A stretch of DNA of 64,000 nucleotides from SB11 sp035906255 (GCA_035906255.1 JAMIFM010000037.1:248001-312000); one strand, 5' to 3'; positions 5,895 to 15,494 are shown, numbered from the stretch's first letter. Notes: generated from the letters alone by a model not told the origin. Program-made: numbers and translations.

Positions 5895-8830
5895 GAACAC
5901 AAATAGTTATTAATAATACACAGATTGACTTGCTGAAAGACGTGAGTTTGAATATTACTAAACAATTGATTGATATTCAGCAACCCGAGCAACGTAAAAC
6001 CGATCGAACACTCACCATTGATATACCCGGCAGCCCCGGTAATGATTTGTTATTCGGATATATTTTTGAGGTGAATATGGATTTAGGTTTGCCGGATGCA
6101 GGGCAAGCGGTGAAACATTTTAATCCCAACAAAAAAGCCCCCGTTATTATTTTTATTGACAGTTTAACCCAGCTTAAAGGGTATTGCCAGTTAAAAGATA
6201 TTGTGGTGGAGCAGGGTAATAAAATTGAATATAAAATAGTTTGCTACGGTGAGGTAGGCAACCTGTTTGCCAATATTGATAATCAGAAAGACGGCTTGGG
6301 CAATGTGGTTAATGGTGAGTTGGCAGACCTTGACCTGAGCGAGTTTGACCACATTTATCACAGGGGTAATATTGCCGATTCATGGGAAACACAGATTTAT
6401 GAAAACGGGGTAACAACACCGTTTGAATTGGGCAAGGGTTACGTGTACCCGATGATTGATTACGGCTACCAAAAAAGGTACACTCCCGGCACTGCTGAAG
6501 ACCATTGGAGCGTTGAGCAATTTAAGCCTGCCGTGTATGTGAAACAATACGTTGATAAGATTTTTGAGCGGGCGGGGTTTACTTATACCAGTAATTTTTT
6601 TAACTCTGAATTGTTTAAGCGGTTGATTGTTCCGTTTAATAGTGAGCAATTTTTACTGAGCAAGGATGAGGTGGGAAGCAGGTTGTTTTATGCCGGGCTT
6701 TCATCGGAGTTAATAACTGATTTTTTACCCGATCCGGGTTCGTTTTCGGGTATTTCACCAATAATTTTTGATATTGACAGCGGCACTACCTATTTTGACA
6801 ATTCGTTTCAATACGATACTGCTACAGGAATATTTACCTGTAATAAGACAGGGAAATACCAATTTAGGGCAAGTGTTGATTGCAAAGTTCGTAATACGTC
6901 TTTTACAACCTATAATTATAACTATAACGATTTTAATATTGTTTTAAGCATTGTTCACAGGGTGTCTGGCGTTGATAGGCATTTATGCTCAGTAAACTCA
7001 AATGTATATTTTGCTCCGCAAACTCACCCTGTTTCAGTGGGGCATAACATTACCAGCATACAAAAAACGGCTGTTCTATTATCGAGTGAATTAACTATTA
7101 AAGAGGGGGAACAAATTTTTGTTGCACCCATACGCTTGGATTATTTGGTGAGTGGTAGCGGGGGTAAATATTTATCAGAGAAACGACCCGGCTATAAATT
7201 AATTACAGCAGCCACTGCCAATACATTTTTTGCGAATGGTGTGCCTAACGCCAAGGTTAGCGAGGGGGAAGAGGTTTCACTTAATTCTTGTATTCCTACA
7301 GGGATTAAGCAACGTGACTTTTTAGGCTCAATAATCAAAGCATTTAATTTATATGCTGAGCCAAATATCGACAAGGATAATGATTTAATTATTGAACCGA
7401 GGGCTGATTATTATACAGGCCAATCTATTGATTGGACGGATAAACTGGATATTAGTAAGGAGTTTACCATTAGTCCGATGTCGGCATTAGATGCGGGGGA
7501 GTATCATTTTAAGTATGTTGATGACGGGGATTTGTTGAATAAAACCTATAAAGACCAATTTGGCCGAACCTATGGCGATTATAGCTTGAAAATTGATAAT
7601 GATTTTGTTAAGAGCACCAAAAAAATTGAATTAATTTTTGCGCCAACTCCGTTATTTAAGGAATTGAACGACCCCAACTCAAGGGTTTTGTCTTACATTG
7701 CTTTTGCTGATAGCAAAATACCGGTAACTACCAAAGCAAGTAAAATACGCTTGCTATATTATGGAGGATTAAAGGAGTGTGAGCGGTGGCAATTTGATTC
7801 GTCAGGTTTTGCACCTTATCCATTTGATGAATACCCCTATAGCGGGCATTTGGACGATCCGTATTTTAGTACATTTGATTTAAATTTTGCGCCACCGTTT
7901 GAGGTGTATTATCAATCTACAAGTGAACGTTTGGCTAAATATACCAATCAAAATCTTTTTATTAAATATTGGTATTCACAAATTACAGAGATAACGGATG
8001 TAAACAGCAAATTAGTTGACGGGTGGTTTTATCTTACCCCAAGTGATATAAACGGGTTATCGTTTCGCAAATATTATTTTATTAAAGACGCATATTATCG
8101 ATTATTAAAAGTAGAAAACTACGACCCTGTTTTTAATAAGGTTACCAAATGCCAGTTTATTAAAGTACTTGAGTTTGATGCTCCTTTACAAAACAGAGCT
8201 GTAATAAATGGAGGGCGAGGTATTTTTGGTACTAATGAAACTACATACAGGGTTCCTACTGTAGGAGGCACTGCTGCCCCCGAAGGCACCCCGGATAACG
8301 GCCCTCATTTGGTTACAGGTTGGTTTAATACAGTTGATACTACTGCTGCTTCGGTATTGGTTACAGGGGTTGAGAATAATATACTAAGCGGTAGTGAGCG
8401 TATAACCGTAATAGGTGGGGGCAATAATGTTATTTCGGCAGGCTTGCAGGATGTTACTCTTATTAATAGTAGCGGAATTACAATTACTGAGCCGGGTGTA
8501 TTGTATATAAATAATCAAAAATATTTTGCTGCATTAATGGGCGACGCAGTTACTGTTGTAACCGATGATTCGCCCTATACACTAACCGATTCGGTCAGGA
8601 CTTTGTTTTGCGATGCAACAGATGGAGAAATAACGGTGAATTTGCCCACAGCACAAGGGCGCAACGGGAAAGTGTTTGAGATTATTAAAACCGATAATTC
8701 AAGTGACGTCATTTACATTGACGGTTATAGTAGCGAGACAATAAACGGGGCGGCATCGGATAGCCTCACCTCTCAGTATGCTATGTTAACGATAGTGAGT
8801 AACGGAACCGAATGGTTTAAATTAAATTAA
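5891..8830 (+). CDS. Phage-like tail tip / tail-associated protein
   Basis: A 979-residue protein whose start overlaps the upstream stop. The N-terminal 150 residues (IVINNTQIDLLKDVSLN, LTIDIPGSPGNDLLFGYIF, LTQLKGYCQLKDIV) look like a baseplate-hub or tail-associated domain. The middle is long and beta-rich. The last 200 residues change character to short beta-repeat-like units (ITVIGGGNNVISAGLQDVT, INGAASDSLTSQYAMLTIV), as in receptor-contacting fibre ends. A likely role is the tip of the tail that touches the recipient cell. No enzymatic motif was seen. The boundary between conserved hub and variable tip is near residue 760. Confidence 0.6.
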   Translation: MRTQIVINNTQIDLLKDVSLNITKQLIDIQQPEQRKTDRTLTIDIPGSPGNDLLFGYIFEVNMDLGLPDAGQAVKHFNPNKKAPVIIFIDSLTQLKGYCQLKDIVVEQGNKIEYKIVCYGEVGNLFANIDNQKDGLGNVVNGELADLDLSEFDHIYHRGNIADSWETQIYENGVTTPFELGKGYVYPMIDYGYQKRYTPGTAEDHWSVEQFKPAVYVKQYVDKIFERAGFTYTSNFFNSELFKRLIVPFNSEQFLLSKDEVGSRLFYAGLSSELITDFLPDPGSFSGISPIIFDIDSGTTYFDNSFQYDTATGIFTCNKTGKYQFRASVDCKVRNTSFTTYNYNYNDFNIVLSIVHRVSGVDRHLCSVNSNVYFAPQTHPVSVGHNITSIQKTAVLLSSELTIKEGEQIFVAPIRLDYLVSGSGGKYLSEKRPGYKLITAATANTFFANGVPNAKVSEGEEVSLNSCIPTGIKQRDFLGSIIKAFNLYAEPNIDKDNDLIIEPRADYYTGQSIDWTDKLDISKEFTISPMSALDAGEYHFKYVDDGDLLNKTYKDQFGRTYGDYSLKIDNDFVKSTKKIELIFAPTPLFKELNDPNSRVLSYIAFADSKIPVTTKASKIRLLYYGGLKECERWQFDSSGFAPYPFDEYPYSGHLDDPYFSTFDLNFAPPFEVYYQSTSERLAKYTNQNLFIKYWYSQITEITDVNSKLVDGWFYLTPSDINGLSFRKYYFIKDAYYRLLKVENYDPVFNKVTKCQFIKVLEFDAPLQNRAVINGGRGIFGTNETTYRVPTVGGTAAPEGTPDNGPHLVTGWFNTVDTTAASVLVTGVENNILSGSERITVIGGGNNVISAGLQDVTLINSSGITITEPGVLYINNQKYFAALMGDAVTVVTDDSPYTLTDSVRTLFCDATDGEITVNLPTAQGRNGKVFEIIKTDNSSDVIYIDGYSSETINGAASDSLTSQYAMLTIVSNGTEWFKLN

Positions 8831-8855
8831 TTAAAATTTTTAATGCATTGTTATA

Positions 8856-10964
8856 ATGGAAAAGGATGTAAAAGTTACGATTGATGTTGATACGGCATCT
8901 GCGAAAGAAAAGGTTGAGGTTTTTTCAAATCTGCTTACAAATGTTAAAGACGGGTTTACGGCCGCTAAAGATGTTGCAGCCATTTTTGGTCTCGAAAACA
9001 AAAAACTCGAAGGCATTATTAACGGAGTCACTAAAGCCCAAGAAAATTTGGGTAAGGTGCAAAAAGTGGCTGAGGGTGTACAAAAAGGTTATACCGCCGC
9101 AGTTAATGCAATGGCAAATGCAAAAAAGGCGTTTACGTTGGTAATGCAGCTTGCCTCAACGGGGCTAAAGGCATTTAAACTGGCATTGGCAGGCACAGGT
9201 ATCGGTTTGATTGTTGTTGCCATTGGGTTGCTTGTTGCCAATTTTGATAAAATTAAAGTGGCAGTGGGTAGGGCAATCAACAGTTTCCCGCCATTGAAAG
9301 CCATTGTTGACCAAGTAAAGTTTGCTTTCGATAAGGTATCACAAGGGATAGAGTTTGTGTCATCTCTTTTCAGCCAAATAAAAACGACCATTATAAATTT
9401 TGTGCTGAATCTTAAGCCGGTACAGGATGTACTTGCTTTTGTAAGACAGGGTTTTGATGCGATTGTGGCTGTGGGCAAGTTTGTGATTAACAATTTTGAC
9501 AACATTGCAAAGTCGGTGGTTGATTTAGTAAAAGGCATTCCGTTTTTAACGGATGTGATTAATGGAGTAAAGGAGGTGTTCTTTAGTATTGTTGATGCAG
9601 GAAAAGACTTTTTAGAATGGTTGGGGTTTGCTCCCATGAAAGTAGAGGAATCAAATAAGGCGATTGCTGAATCAAACAAAAAGGCAACAGATAATGCAAA
9701 GGGTGTGGCAGATGAACAAGCTAAAATTGAACAAGGCAAAACAGAAGCCAAAGCAAGTGAGGATAAAAAGCAGGTTGAGAGTGAAGAACAGAAGGCAAAA
9801 CGTTTAGAAGAAGAACGTAAAAGACGTTTTAAGCAAGAGCATGATTATGAGCAATTGCGGATAGCTAATATGGAAGAAGGCAGGCAAAAGGAATTGGCCG
9901 AGGTTGAGTTAAAATACACCGAAGAACAAGAAAGATATAAAAACAATATCAAAGCATTAGAGGAGTTGAAGAAGCTACATGAGAAGCGGGTGAATGAAAT
10001 TAACAAGGAATGGGATGCGAAGGAGCAAAAGGAGCGTGAAGAGAATCGTAAGGCAGTTTTAGATGCTAATGAAAAATGGGTGAAAGAGAACGAAGACAGT
10101 AAGAGGAAAAGTTTTGAGAGCGAGTTGAAGCTGTTGGAAAAGAGCTTGAAGGATAAAGAGATTACTGAGGCAGAAGCCCTGAAGCGCAAACAAAACCTTA
10201 CTACAAGTTTTTATGAGCAGCAAAAAACTGATTTGCAAACCCACTATGATGAATTGCTTGCTAAGGAGTTAGAAAAGAAAACCAACAACCAATTGAGTGT
10301 TGAAGAGTTTGATGCAATAGCAAGAGAATTAGCTGCTCAAAAAATTAACGATGAAGCGGTGCTGAAGACACAGCAGCAGGAGGTGGAAAAGGAGCTTGAT
10401 ACCGCGATTGCTGAAGAAAAAAATGCGAGACTGCTTGCCCAGATTGAGCGGGAAAAGGCGATTACAAAAGCCAAGTGGGAGTTTGCAGAAAAGGCTGCAA
10501 AAGATGGGTTGGATGTGATTGATACCGTAAATAAAAACCTGATAAAAAATGCCAAAACCCAAAACGATATTGAGAAAGCGATAACCTTGGTAAAAATAGG
10601 AATTGATTCTGCAAAAGCGATAAGCAGTGCTATTTCCAATGCTAATGCCCCAACGCCTGATAATGTGGCCACAGGGGGGATTGCAGGTATTGCAAAGTTC
10701 GCAGCCATTTCGGCACAAATTGCCTCAGCCGTTGCGCAAGCCCACAAAGTGCTTTCAAGCGGCGGAAACATAGGAGGAGGTGGAGGTAGCCCGTCAGCAC
10801 CGTCGGTTTCAGCCCCTCAAATCAGTGCTCCCCAAATTGGTAGCACTCAGGTTATCGCCCGCCAACACCACCCTGAACCTCTAAAAGTTTTTGTAACAGA
10901 GGCTGATATCCGGAATGCCCAACAAAAAGTGAAAGTGATTGAAAACCAATCGGTGGTGGTATAG
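8856..10964 (+). CDS. Phage-like tail tape measure protein
   Basis: A 702-residue protein with the classic tape-measure design: a hydrophobic stretch near residues 100-130 (LALAGTGIGLIVVAIGLLVA), more amphipathic membrane-prone helices to about 270, then a long charged coiled coil (about 290-560, rich in EEQKAKRLEEERKRR-type heptads), an Ala-rich helix, a Gly/Ser/Pro linker (GGNIGGGGGSPSAPS) and a short C-terminal tail VFVTEADIRNAQQKVKV. That tail closely resembles the ends of Bacteroidota phage tape measures. Tape length sets tail length, so 702 residues imply a medium siphovirus-type tail. It is the last gene of the tail block and converges on ygiD with 7 bases between. Confidence 0.8.
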   Translation: MEKDVKVTIDVDTASAKEKVEVFSNLLTNVKDGFTAAKDVAAIFGLENKKLEGIINGVTKAQENLGKVQKVAEGVQKGYTAAVNAMANAKKAFTLVMQLASTGLKAFKLALAGTGIGLIVVAIGLLVANFDKIKVAVGRAINSFPPLKAIVDQVKFAFDKVSQGIEFVSSLFSQIKTTIINFVLNLKPVQDVLAFVRQGFDAIVAVGKFVINNFDNIAKSVVDLVKGIPFLTDVINGVKEVFFSIVDAGKDFLEWLGFAPMKVEESNKAIAESNKKATDNAKGVADEQAKIEQGKTEAKASEDKKQVESEEQKAKRLEEERKRRFKQEHDYEQLRIANMEEGRQKELAEVELKYTEEQERYKNNIKALEELKKLHEKRVNEINKEWDAKEQKEREENRKAVLDANEKWVKENEDSKRKSFESELKLLEKSLKDKEITEAEALKRKQNLTTSFYEQQKTDLQTHYDELLAKELEKKTNNQLSVEEFDAIARELAAQKINDEAVLKTQQQEVEKELDTAIAEEKNARLLAQIEREKAITKAKWEFAEKAAKDGLDVIDTVNKNLIKNAKTQNDIEKAITLVKIGIDSAKAISSAISNANAPTPDNVATGGIAGIAKFAAISAQIASAVAQAHKVLSSGGNIGGGGGSPSAPSVSAPQISAPQIGSTQVIARQHHPEPLKVFVTEADIRNAQQKVKVIENQSVVV

Positions 10965-10971
10965 CAATGTG

Positions 10972-11850
10972 TTAACTAAACAAAACACTGCGCATACTGA
11001 TGCTGCCCATTTCATTGCCCTCGTATATGTGCGAGGGCTTTTCTTTTGCATCTTGTAGTGCCAATGTATATAGCAGGGGTAAGTAATGGTCGTTGGTAGG
11101 TACAGCCAAATTAGCCCCTTTAGTTAATGTAGTATATTCTATCAACGGTTTATGATTTCCATCGTCAATATGCTTTTTGGCGGCCTCATCAAATTCTATT
11201 GTCCAGTCATATCCGGCGTTTGGGTTGTTCCAATCGATACGACCCAAATTATGGACAATGTTACCGCTACCCAAAATCATTACCCCTTTGTCCCTCAACT
11301 TTGCCAGATATTTAGCCAAATCGTAATGGTATTGCGGGCTTTGATAATAATCAATACTTAATTGAAAAACCGGCACATCTGCATTTGGGTAAATGTGCTT
11401 TAGTACCGTCCATGCACCGTGGTCAAGTCCCCAGCTTGTATCCGCTTGTACTGTGGTTTTTTCTTTCAGCAAGGTTTGAGTTTCGGCAGCAAAGGTAGGG
11501 GAGCCGGGCGCAGGGTATTGCACATCGAACAAGGCTTGCGGAAATCCGCCAAAATCGTGTATGGTTTCGGGTTTTGCTGAGGTTGCTACCCACGTACCTT
11601 GTGTGAGCCAGTGAGCTGAGATTACCAAAATAGCTTTGGGCTTTTCAACTGTTTGCCCCAACTTAGTCAGGGTTTTGGTAAAAGCGTTGTCATACAATGC
11701 ATTCATGGGATTGCCGTGCCCTATAAACAAAAGTGGGGCTTTTGCTGTGGGTTCCGCGTTCTCAGTTATTTTGTGCCAGTCTTTCAGGCCCATTAATGGG
11801 GTTGTTGCCATAACTAATCCTACTGTTTTTATAAAGTCCGAGCGTTTCAT
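10972..11850 (-). CDS. ygiD: 4,5-DOPA extradiol dioxygenase-like protein (YgiD family)
   Basis: A 292-residue class III extradiol dioxygenase-fold protein. Zn-ligand candidates are in the family motifs: LLFIGHGNPMNAL (His near 44), ISAHWLTQG (His near 79), SWGLDHGAWTVL (His), and NDHYLPLLY near the C terminus. YgiD-type enzymes open the ring of L-DOPA-like catechols, and the natural substrate here is unknown. The N terminus MKRSDFIKTVGLVMATTPLMG is a hydrophobic leader without a clear twin-arginine pair, so export is possible. The gene is monocistronic and converges with the tape-measure gene. Confidence 0.82.
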   Translation of the reverse strand: MKRSDFIKTVGLVMATTPLMGLKDWHKITENAEPTAKAPLLFIGHGNPMNALYDNAFTKTLTKLGQTVEKPKAILVISAHWLTQGTWVATSAKPETIHDFGGFPQALFDVQYPAPGSPTFAAETQTLLKEKTTVQADTSWGLDHGAWTVLKHIYPNADVPVFQLSIDYYQSPQYHYDLAKYLAKLRDKGVMILGSGNIVHNLGRIDWNNPNAGYDWTIEFDEAAKKHIDDGNHKPLIEYTTLTKGANLAVPTNDHYLPLLYTLALQDAKEKPSHIYEGNEMGSISMRSVLFS

Positions 11851-12037
11851 CCCGTAATAATTTAATCAAAGATACAAATCAATGTTTAAACATCAAATTG
11901 TTTGCCAAAATGAAGTTAAAGGTTTTTCGTCTAAAGTTTCAAGTTTTGGTCGCTCTTTCAATACAAAACAAGAGATTGATACTTAAATACTAATCCACAA
12001 ATCCTTAAATCTTCAAACCGATAAATTTTAAAAGTGA

Positions 12038-12045
12038 TACCTTTG
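12038..12045 (+). promoter_or_regulatory. -7 promoter box of fur
   Basis: TACCTTTG matches the Bacteroidota -7 consensus TAnnTTTG. It ends 22 bases before the ATG at 12068. No clear -33 TTTG is seen at the proper distance. Confidence 0.45.
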
Positions 12046-12067
12046 CCTTTTATTTTAGGTGAGTACA

Positions 12068-12565
12068 ATGAGCCGACAAACTGCCCCTGAGGAAGTACGT
12101 AAAATATTTACAGATTACCTTGAGCAAAAGAAGCAGCGCAAAACGCCCGAACGCTATGCTATATTGGATGAGATATACAGCAAAAAGGAGCATTTTGATG
12201 TTGAATCGTTATACATACAGATGAAGAACCGCAACTACCATGTTAGTCGCGCTACAGTATATAACACACTTGATTTGTTGTTGGATTGCGGCCTTGTAAC
12301 CAAGCACCAGTTTGGTAAAAATATGGCGCAGTTTGAGCGTAGCTTCGGTTACCGCCAGCACGACCACCTAATTTGCAACCGTTGTAATAATGTGATTGAG
12401 TTTTGCGACCCGCGCATACAGCAAATACAAAGCATGATGGGTGAGTTGCTGAAATTTGATATTACCAGCCACTCGCTAAACTTGTTTGGTTCGCCAAAAT
12501 TAGACGATGCCGGCACCTGCACATCTTGCAACAAGACTTTTAAACCAGAAGAACAAACCGCTTAA
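12068..12565 (+). CDS. fur: Fur-family metal-responsive repressor
   Basis: A 165-residue Fur-superfamily regulator. The N-terminal winged helix is clear (KTPERYAILDEIYSKKEHFDVESLY, then HVSRATVYNTLDLLLDCGLV). It is followed by the regulatory metal site (YRQHDHLICNRCNNVIEF) and a C-terminal CTSCNKTF that pairs with CNRC as a structural Zn site. Fur, Zur and PerR cannot be separated with confidence from sequence alone, and Fur is most likely. I prefer ATG 12068 over the upstream GTG 12059, because the GTG adds only three residues. purA follows 19 bases downstream and is probably co-transcribed. Confidence 0.85.
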   Translation: MSRQTAPEEVRKIFTDYLEQKKQRKTPERYAILDEIYSKKEHFDVESLYIQMKNRNYHVSRATVYNTLDLLLDCGLVTKHQFGKNMAQFERSFGYRQHDHLICNRCNNVIEFCDPRIQQIQSMMGELLKFDITSHSLNLFGSPKLDDAGTCTSCNKTFKPEEQTA

Positions 12566-12584
12566 AACAGATAGATTACATACG

Positions 12585-13847
12585 ATGGTAGATGTAGTAT
12601 TGGGCCTGCAATGGGGCGATGAAGGAAAAGGAAAAATAGCTGATTTTTTAACGCCCCGCTACGATGTGGTGGCTCGTTTTCAAGGAGGACCTAACGCAGG
12701 TCACTCGTTAGAAATAAATGGGATGAAACACGTGTTGAACACTTTGCCTTCGGGGGTGTTTCACGAGGGATGTATAAACCTTATTGGCAACGGGGTAGTG
12801 ATTGACCCTATTTTGTTGCGTAAAGAAATTGAGAAAACTATTGCTGCCGGGGCTAATATCCACGACAGTTTATATATATCGCGTAAGGCACATTTGATTT
12901 TACCCACTCACCGTATGTGGGATGCAGCCAGCGAGAGTTTTAAAGGTGACCAGAAAATTGGCAGTACACTGCGCGGTATCAGCCCTACGTATCAGGATAA
13001 ATACGGACGCTATGGTTTGCGTGTAGGTGATATGCAAAGCAGCGACTTTAAAGCTCGCTATGAGCAGGTGAAGAAAAAGCACATGGCGGTGATTAATTTC
13101 TACAATTACACTTGTGATTTAGATGCACTTGAAACTGAGTTTTTTGAGGCGGTTGAATACCTTACTCAATTTAAGCAGGTGGATAGTGAATATTTCATCA
13201 ATGACTTGATTGCACAGGGCAAAAAAATATTAGCCGAAGGTGCACAAGGCAGTATGCTGGATGTTGATTTCGGGACTTATCCTTATGTTACCAGCAGCAA
13301 CACTGTTAGCGGTGGTGCTTGTGTGGGTTTAGGTATTGCCCCTAAGCATATTAATAAGGTGTACGGTATTTTTAAAGCGTATTGTACACGTGTAGGCAGC
13401 GGACCTTTCCCCTCTGAATTAAATGATGAGTTAGGTCAGGAACTGCGCGACAAAGGACATGAATATGGTGCAACCACAGGCCGTCCCCGCCGCACAGGTT
13501 GGTTGGATTTGGTGGCGTTGAATTATGCCATTATGTTGAACGGTGTGGATGAGCTGATTATGATGAAGGCAGATGTATTAAGCGGCTTGCCCGAAGTGAA
13601 CGTAGCTACTGAGTACGTAGTGAACGGACAACTAACCAAACAATTGCCTCATACATACAACGATGGTGAAGTTATACCGCATTACACCCCGTATGCAGGG
13701 TGGCAAGAAGATTTAACTAAAATAACTGACTACGATAAACTGCCCCAAACTTTCTGCGATTACATAAAAGCTGTTGAGACGATAATACAGAAACCCATCG
13801 GTATCATTTCGGTTGGACCTGACAGGGCCCAAACGATTATGAGGTAG
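12585..13847 (+). CDS. purA: Adenylosuccinate synthetase
   Basis: A 420-residue GTP-dependent enzyme joining IMP and aspartate, the first committed step to AMP. The signature GLQWGDEGKGKIADFL at the start holds the catalytic Asp and the P-loop-like glycine loop. QGGPNAGHS contains the catalytic His, and ILAEGAQGSMLDVDFGTYPYV and TTGRPRRTGWLD (IMP and GTP contacts) follow in order. The length is normal. The frame is open upstream to 12507, inside fur, but the family starts at MVDVVLGLQWGDEG, which fixes the ATG at 12585. Confidence 0.96.
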   Translation: MVDVVLGLQWGDEGKGKIADFLTPRYDVVARFQGGPNAGHSLEINGMKHVLNTLPSGVFHEGCINLIGNGVVIDPILLRKEIEKTIAAGANIHDSLYISRKAHLILPTHRMWDAASESFKGDQKIGSTLRGISPTYQDKYGRYGLRVGDMQSSDFKARYEQVKKKHMAVINFYNYTCDLDALETEFFEAVEYLTQFKQVDSEYFINDLIAQGKKILAEGAQGSMLDVDFGTYPYVTSSNTVSGGACVGLGIAPKHINKVYGIFKAYCTRVGSGPFPSELNDELGQELRDKGHEYGATTGRPRRTGWLDLVALNYAIMLNGVDELIMMKADVLSGLPEVNVATEYVVNGQLTKQLPHTYNDGEVIPHYTPYAGWQEDLTKITDYDKLPQTFCDYIKAVETIIQKPIGIISVGPDRAQTIMR

Positions 13848-13851
13848 TTTG

Positions 13852-13961
13852 GGGTATATTATTTATACCCGATAGGGGTTGTTTTTCGTGAATAGATAAA
13901 ATTTGTACCTTATCGGGTATAATTTCTAATGTTTTATTATTTTTGTACCCTAAAGGGTATA
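13852..13961. promoter_or_regulatory. Three operator-like repeats at 40-bp spacing before the hip genes
   Basis: Near-palindromic units TACCC-GAT-AGGGG (from 13866), TACC-TTATC-GGGTATA (from 13906) and TACCC-TAAA-GGGTATA (from 13946) start exactly 40 bases apart, about four helical turns. The first also forms a GGGTATA/TATACCC inverted repeat with 13852-13858. A -7 box TATTTTTG (13938-13945) abuts the third unit, and the HipB start is at 13965. This layout fits cooperative autorepression by the HipB protein. The 13852-13870 hairpin may also help end purA transcription. Confidence 0.65.
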
Positions 13962-13964
13962 AAA

Positions 13965-14171
13965 ATGTTTCTTTCTATTTCAGAGTTTGTAAAAGAAAAA
14001 CGTAAAATGCTAAAGCTTACGCAGCCTGATTTAGCTGAAAGAGCAGGTGTAGGAATTCGTTTCATTCGTGAAATGGAGCAGGGGAAAGAAACGATACGTT
14101 TAGATAAAGTAAATCAGGTATTGGCTTTGTTCGGAGCGGAAGTGGGTGTAGTTAAAAAGAACGAGCAATGA
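13965..14171 (+). CDS. hipB: HipB-like antitoxin / XRE repressor
   Basis: A 68-residue single-domain helix-turn-helix protein. SEFVKEKRKMLKLTQPDLAERAG and IRFIREMEQGKETIRLD match the XRE fold of HipB, followed by a short tail ending VVKKNEQ. The ATG at 13965 is preferred because it follows the operator/promoter, whereas the upstream ATG at 13929 lies before the -7 box. Its stop overlaps the next ATG (ATGA at 14168). It likely represses its own operon through the three repeats upstream and helps neutralise the kinase. Confidence 0.8.
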   Translation: MFLSISEFVKEKRKMLKLTQPDLAERAGVGIRFIREMEQGKETIRLDKVNQVLALFGAEVGVVKKNEQ

Positions 14172-14491
14172 GAGCGGCAAAAGTCTTTTATAAAGATACC
14201 TTGGCAGGGATTATTGTCGAAACAGAAGAGGGTTACACTTTTCAATACGATAAGTTATATATAGAAAATGCGTTAGCAAAACCTATAAGCTTAACATTGC
14301 CTATACAAGAGGCGGCTTATACAAGCAAGGTGCTGTTCCCTTTTTTTGATGGTTTAATCCCTGAAGGATGGTTGTTAAATATTGCAGTAAATAATTGGAA
14401 ACTGACAGTAAGAGATAGATTTGGTTTGTTACTTGCCTTGTGTAAAGATTGTATAGGTTGTGTATCAATCATACCCAAAGAAGACTTTTAA
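14168..14491 (+). CDS. hipS: HipS-like small protein (HipA N-terminal domain)
   Basis: A 107-residue protein equal to the N-terminal subdomain of HipA kinases, here as a separate polypeptide. LAGIIVETEEGYTFQYD, KPISLTLPIQE and LFPFFDGLIPEGWLL are the usual HipA_N motifs. In the three-gene HipBST systems this stand-alone domain is the actual antitoxin of the kinase. It overlaps hipB by 4 bases and the kinase gene by 1 base (TAATG at 14489-14493), so all three are translationally coupled. Confidence 0.8.
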   Translation: MRAAKVFYKDTLAGIIVETEEGYTFQYDKLYIENALAKPISLTLPIQEAAYTSKVLFPFFDGLIPEGWLLNIAVNNWKLTVRDRFGLLLALCKDCIGCVSIIPKEDF

Positions 14492-15429
14492 TGAATAAAT
14501 GCTTATACTGCTACAAGCCGTTGGCAAAAGATGAAAACGATTTTCATCCTGTATGTGTTAAAAAGATTTTCGGGTCAATTACCCCTCCGGTAATCAACTT
14601 TAACTTGAAGGATCTGGAAGAAAAGGCCAATCAAATTGTGATTAAAAGTATAGCCGTTACAGGGGTGCAGCCTAAACTTTCACTGGGTTTGGAGAAACAT
14701 AAAAACGAGCCTTCTCGATTAACCATTGTGGGTTTGCAGGGGGATTATATTTTAAAGCCGCCTTCAAAGCAATATCCTGAATTGCCCGAAAATGAAGATT
14801 TAACCATGCACTTGGCCGAATTGGTAAAAATAAGCTGTGCAAAGCATACCCTTATCCGGCTAAAATCAGGAGAATTGGCATATTTGACGAAACGTTTTGA
14901 CAGGAAAAGCGGAAAGAAAATTGCGGTAGAAGATTTTTGCCAGTTAAGTGAAAATCTTACGGAGTACAAATACAGAGGCTCAATTGAGCGAGTGGGTAAA
15001 ATAGCGAACCAACATACAGCTAATAAGGGGTATGAAACCCAACGCCTGTTTGAGTTAGTTGTATTTTGTTATTTGACAGGTAATGCAGATATGCACTTGA
15101 AAAATTTTTCGTTGCTTGAAAACACGTTGGAAGAATATCAGTTTTCGCCGGCGTATGATTTATTGAGTACGGCACTTGTTATTCCTGATGACAAGGAAGA
15201 ATCGGCATTGACCATTAACGGCAAAAGAAGCCGTTTGAAGCGGGATGATTTTGATGCTTTGGCGGAACAGTTAAAAATAAATGAAAAAGCACTAAAATCA
15301 ATTTATACAAGGTTTTATAAAGCTTTGCCTGTATGGACGGATTTTATCATGCATAGTTTTCTTTCACAAACTATGCAGCAGAGTTACATAAAATTGATAG
15401 AAACAAAGCATACAACACTATTTGGATAA
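14491..15429 (+). CDS. hipT: HipT-like serine/threonine kinase toxin
   Basis: A 312-residue HipA-type kinase core lacking the N-terminal subdomain, which the previous gene supplies. Visible are the ATP-loop region TGVQPKLSL, the lysine strand DYILKPPSK, the catalytic loop GNADMHLKNFSL (Asp and Asn) and the metal-binding SPAYDLLST. Family members phosphorylate aminoacyl-tRNA synthetases and stop translation. Before the kinase core is a Cys box, CLYCYKPL followed by FHPVCVKKIFG, which looks like a small metal site. The start ATG 14491 overlaps the hipS stop. The target synthetase cannot be told. Confidence 0.82.
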   Translation: MNKCLYCYKPLAKDENDFHPVCVKKIFGSITPPVINFNLKDLEEKANQIVIKSIAVTGVQPKLSLGLEKHKNEPSRLTIVGLQGDYILKPPSKQYPELPENEDLTMHLAELVKISCAKHTLIRLKSGELAYLTKRFDRKSGKKIAVEDFCQLSENLTEYKYRGSIERVGKIANQHTANKGYETQRLFELVVFCYLTGNADMHLKNFSLLENTLEEYQFSPAYDLLSTALVIPDDKEESALTINGKRSRLKRDDFDALAEQLKINEKALKSIYTRFYKALPVWTDFIMHSFLSQTMQQSYIKLIETKHTTLFG

Positions 15430-15494
15430 AAGGATTGAGCAGCGAAAGGAAATCACATCCGTGTAATCGACACGGCCAAACGATTATGTGGTAG

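Noticed and set aside
9089..9751. Long open frame (220 codons) on the minus strand inside the tape-measure gene
   Set aside because: Its translation is low-complexity Ser/Thr/Leu-rich, it mirrors the coiled-coil codons of the plus-strand gene, and the plus-strand protein has clear family features.
3256..10964. Complete prophage or R-type tailocin
   Set aside because: No sheath, baseplate wedge, lysis or integrase genes are visible; the tape measure and tail-tip layout fit a siphovirus-type tail, and head genes occur elsewhere in the window.
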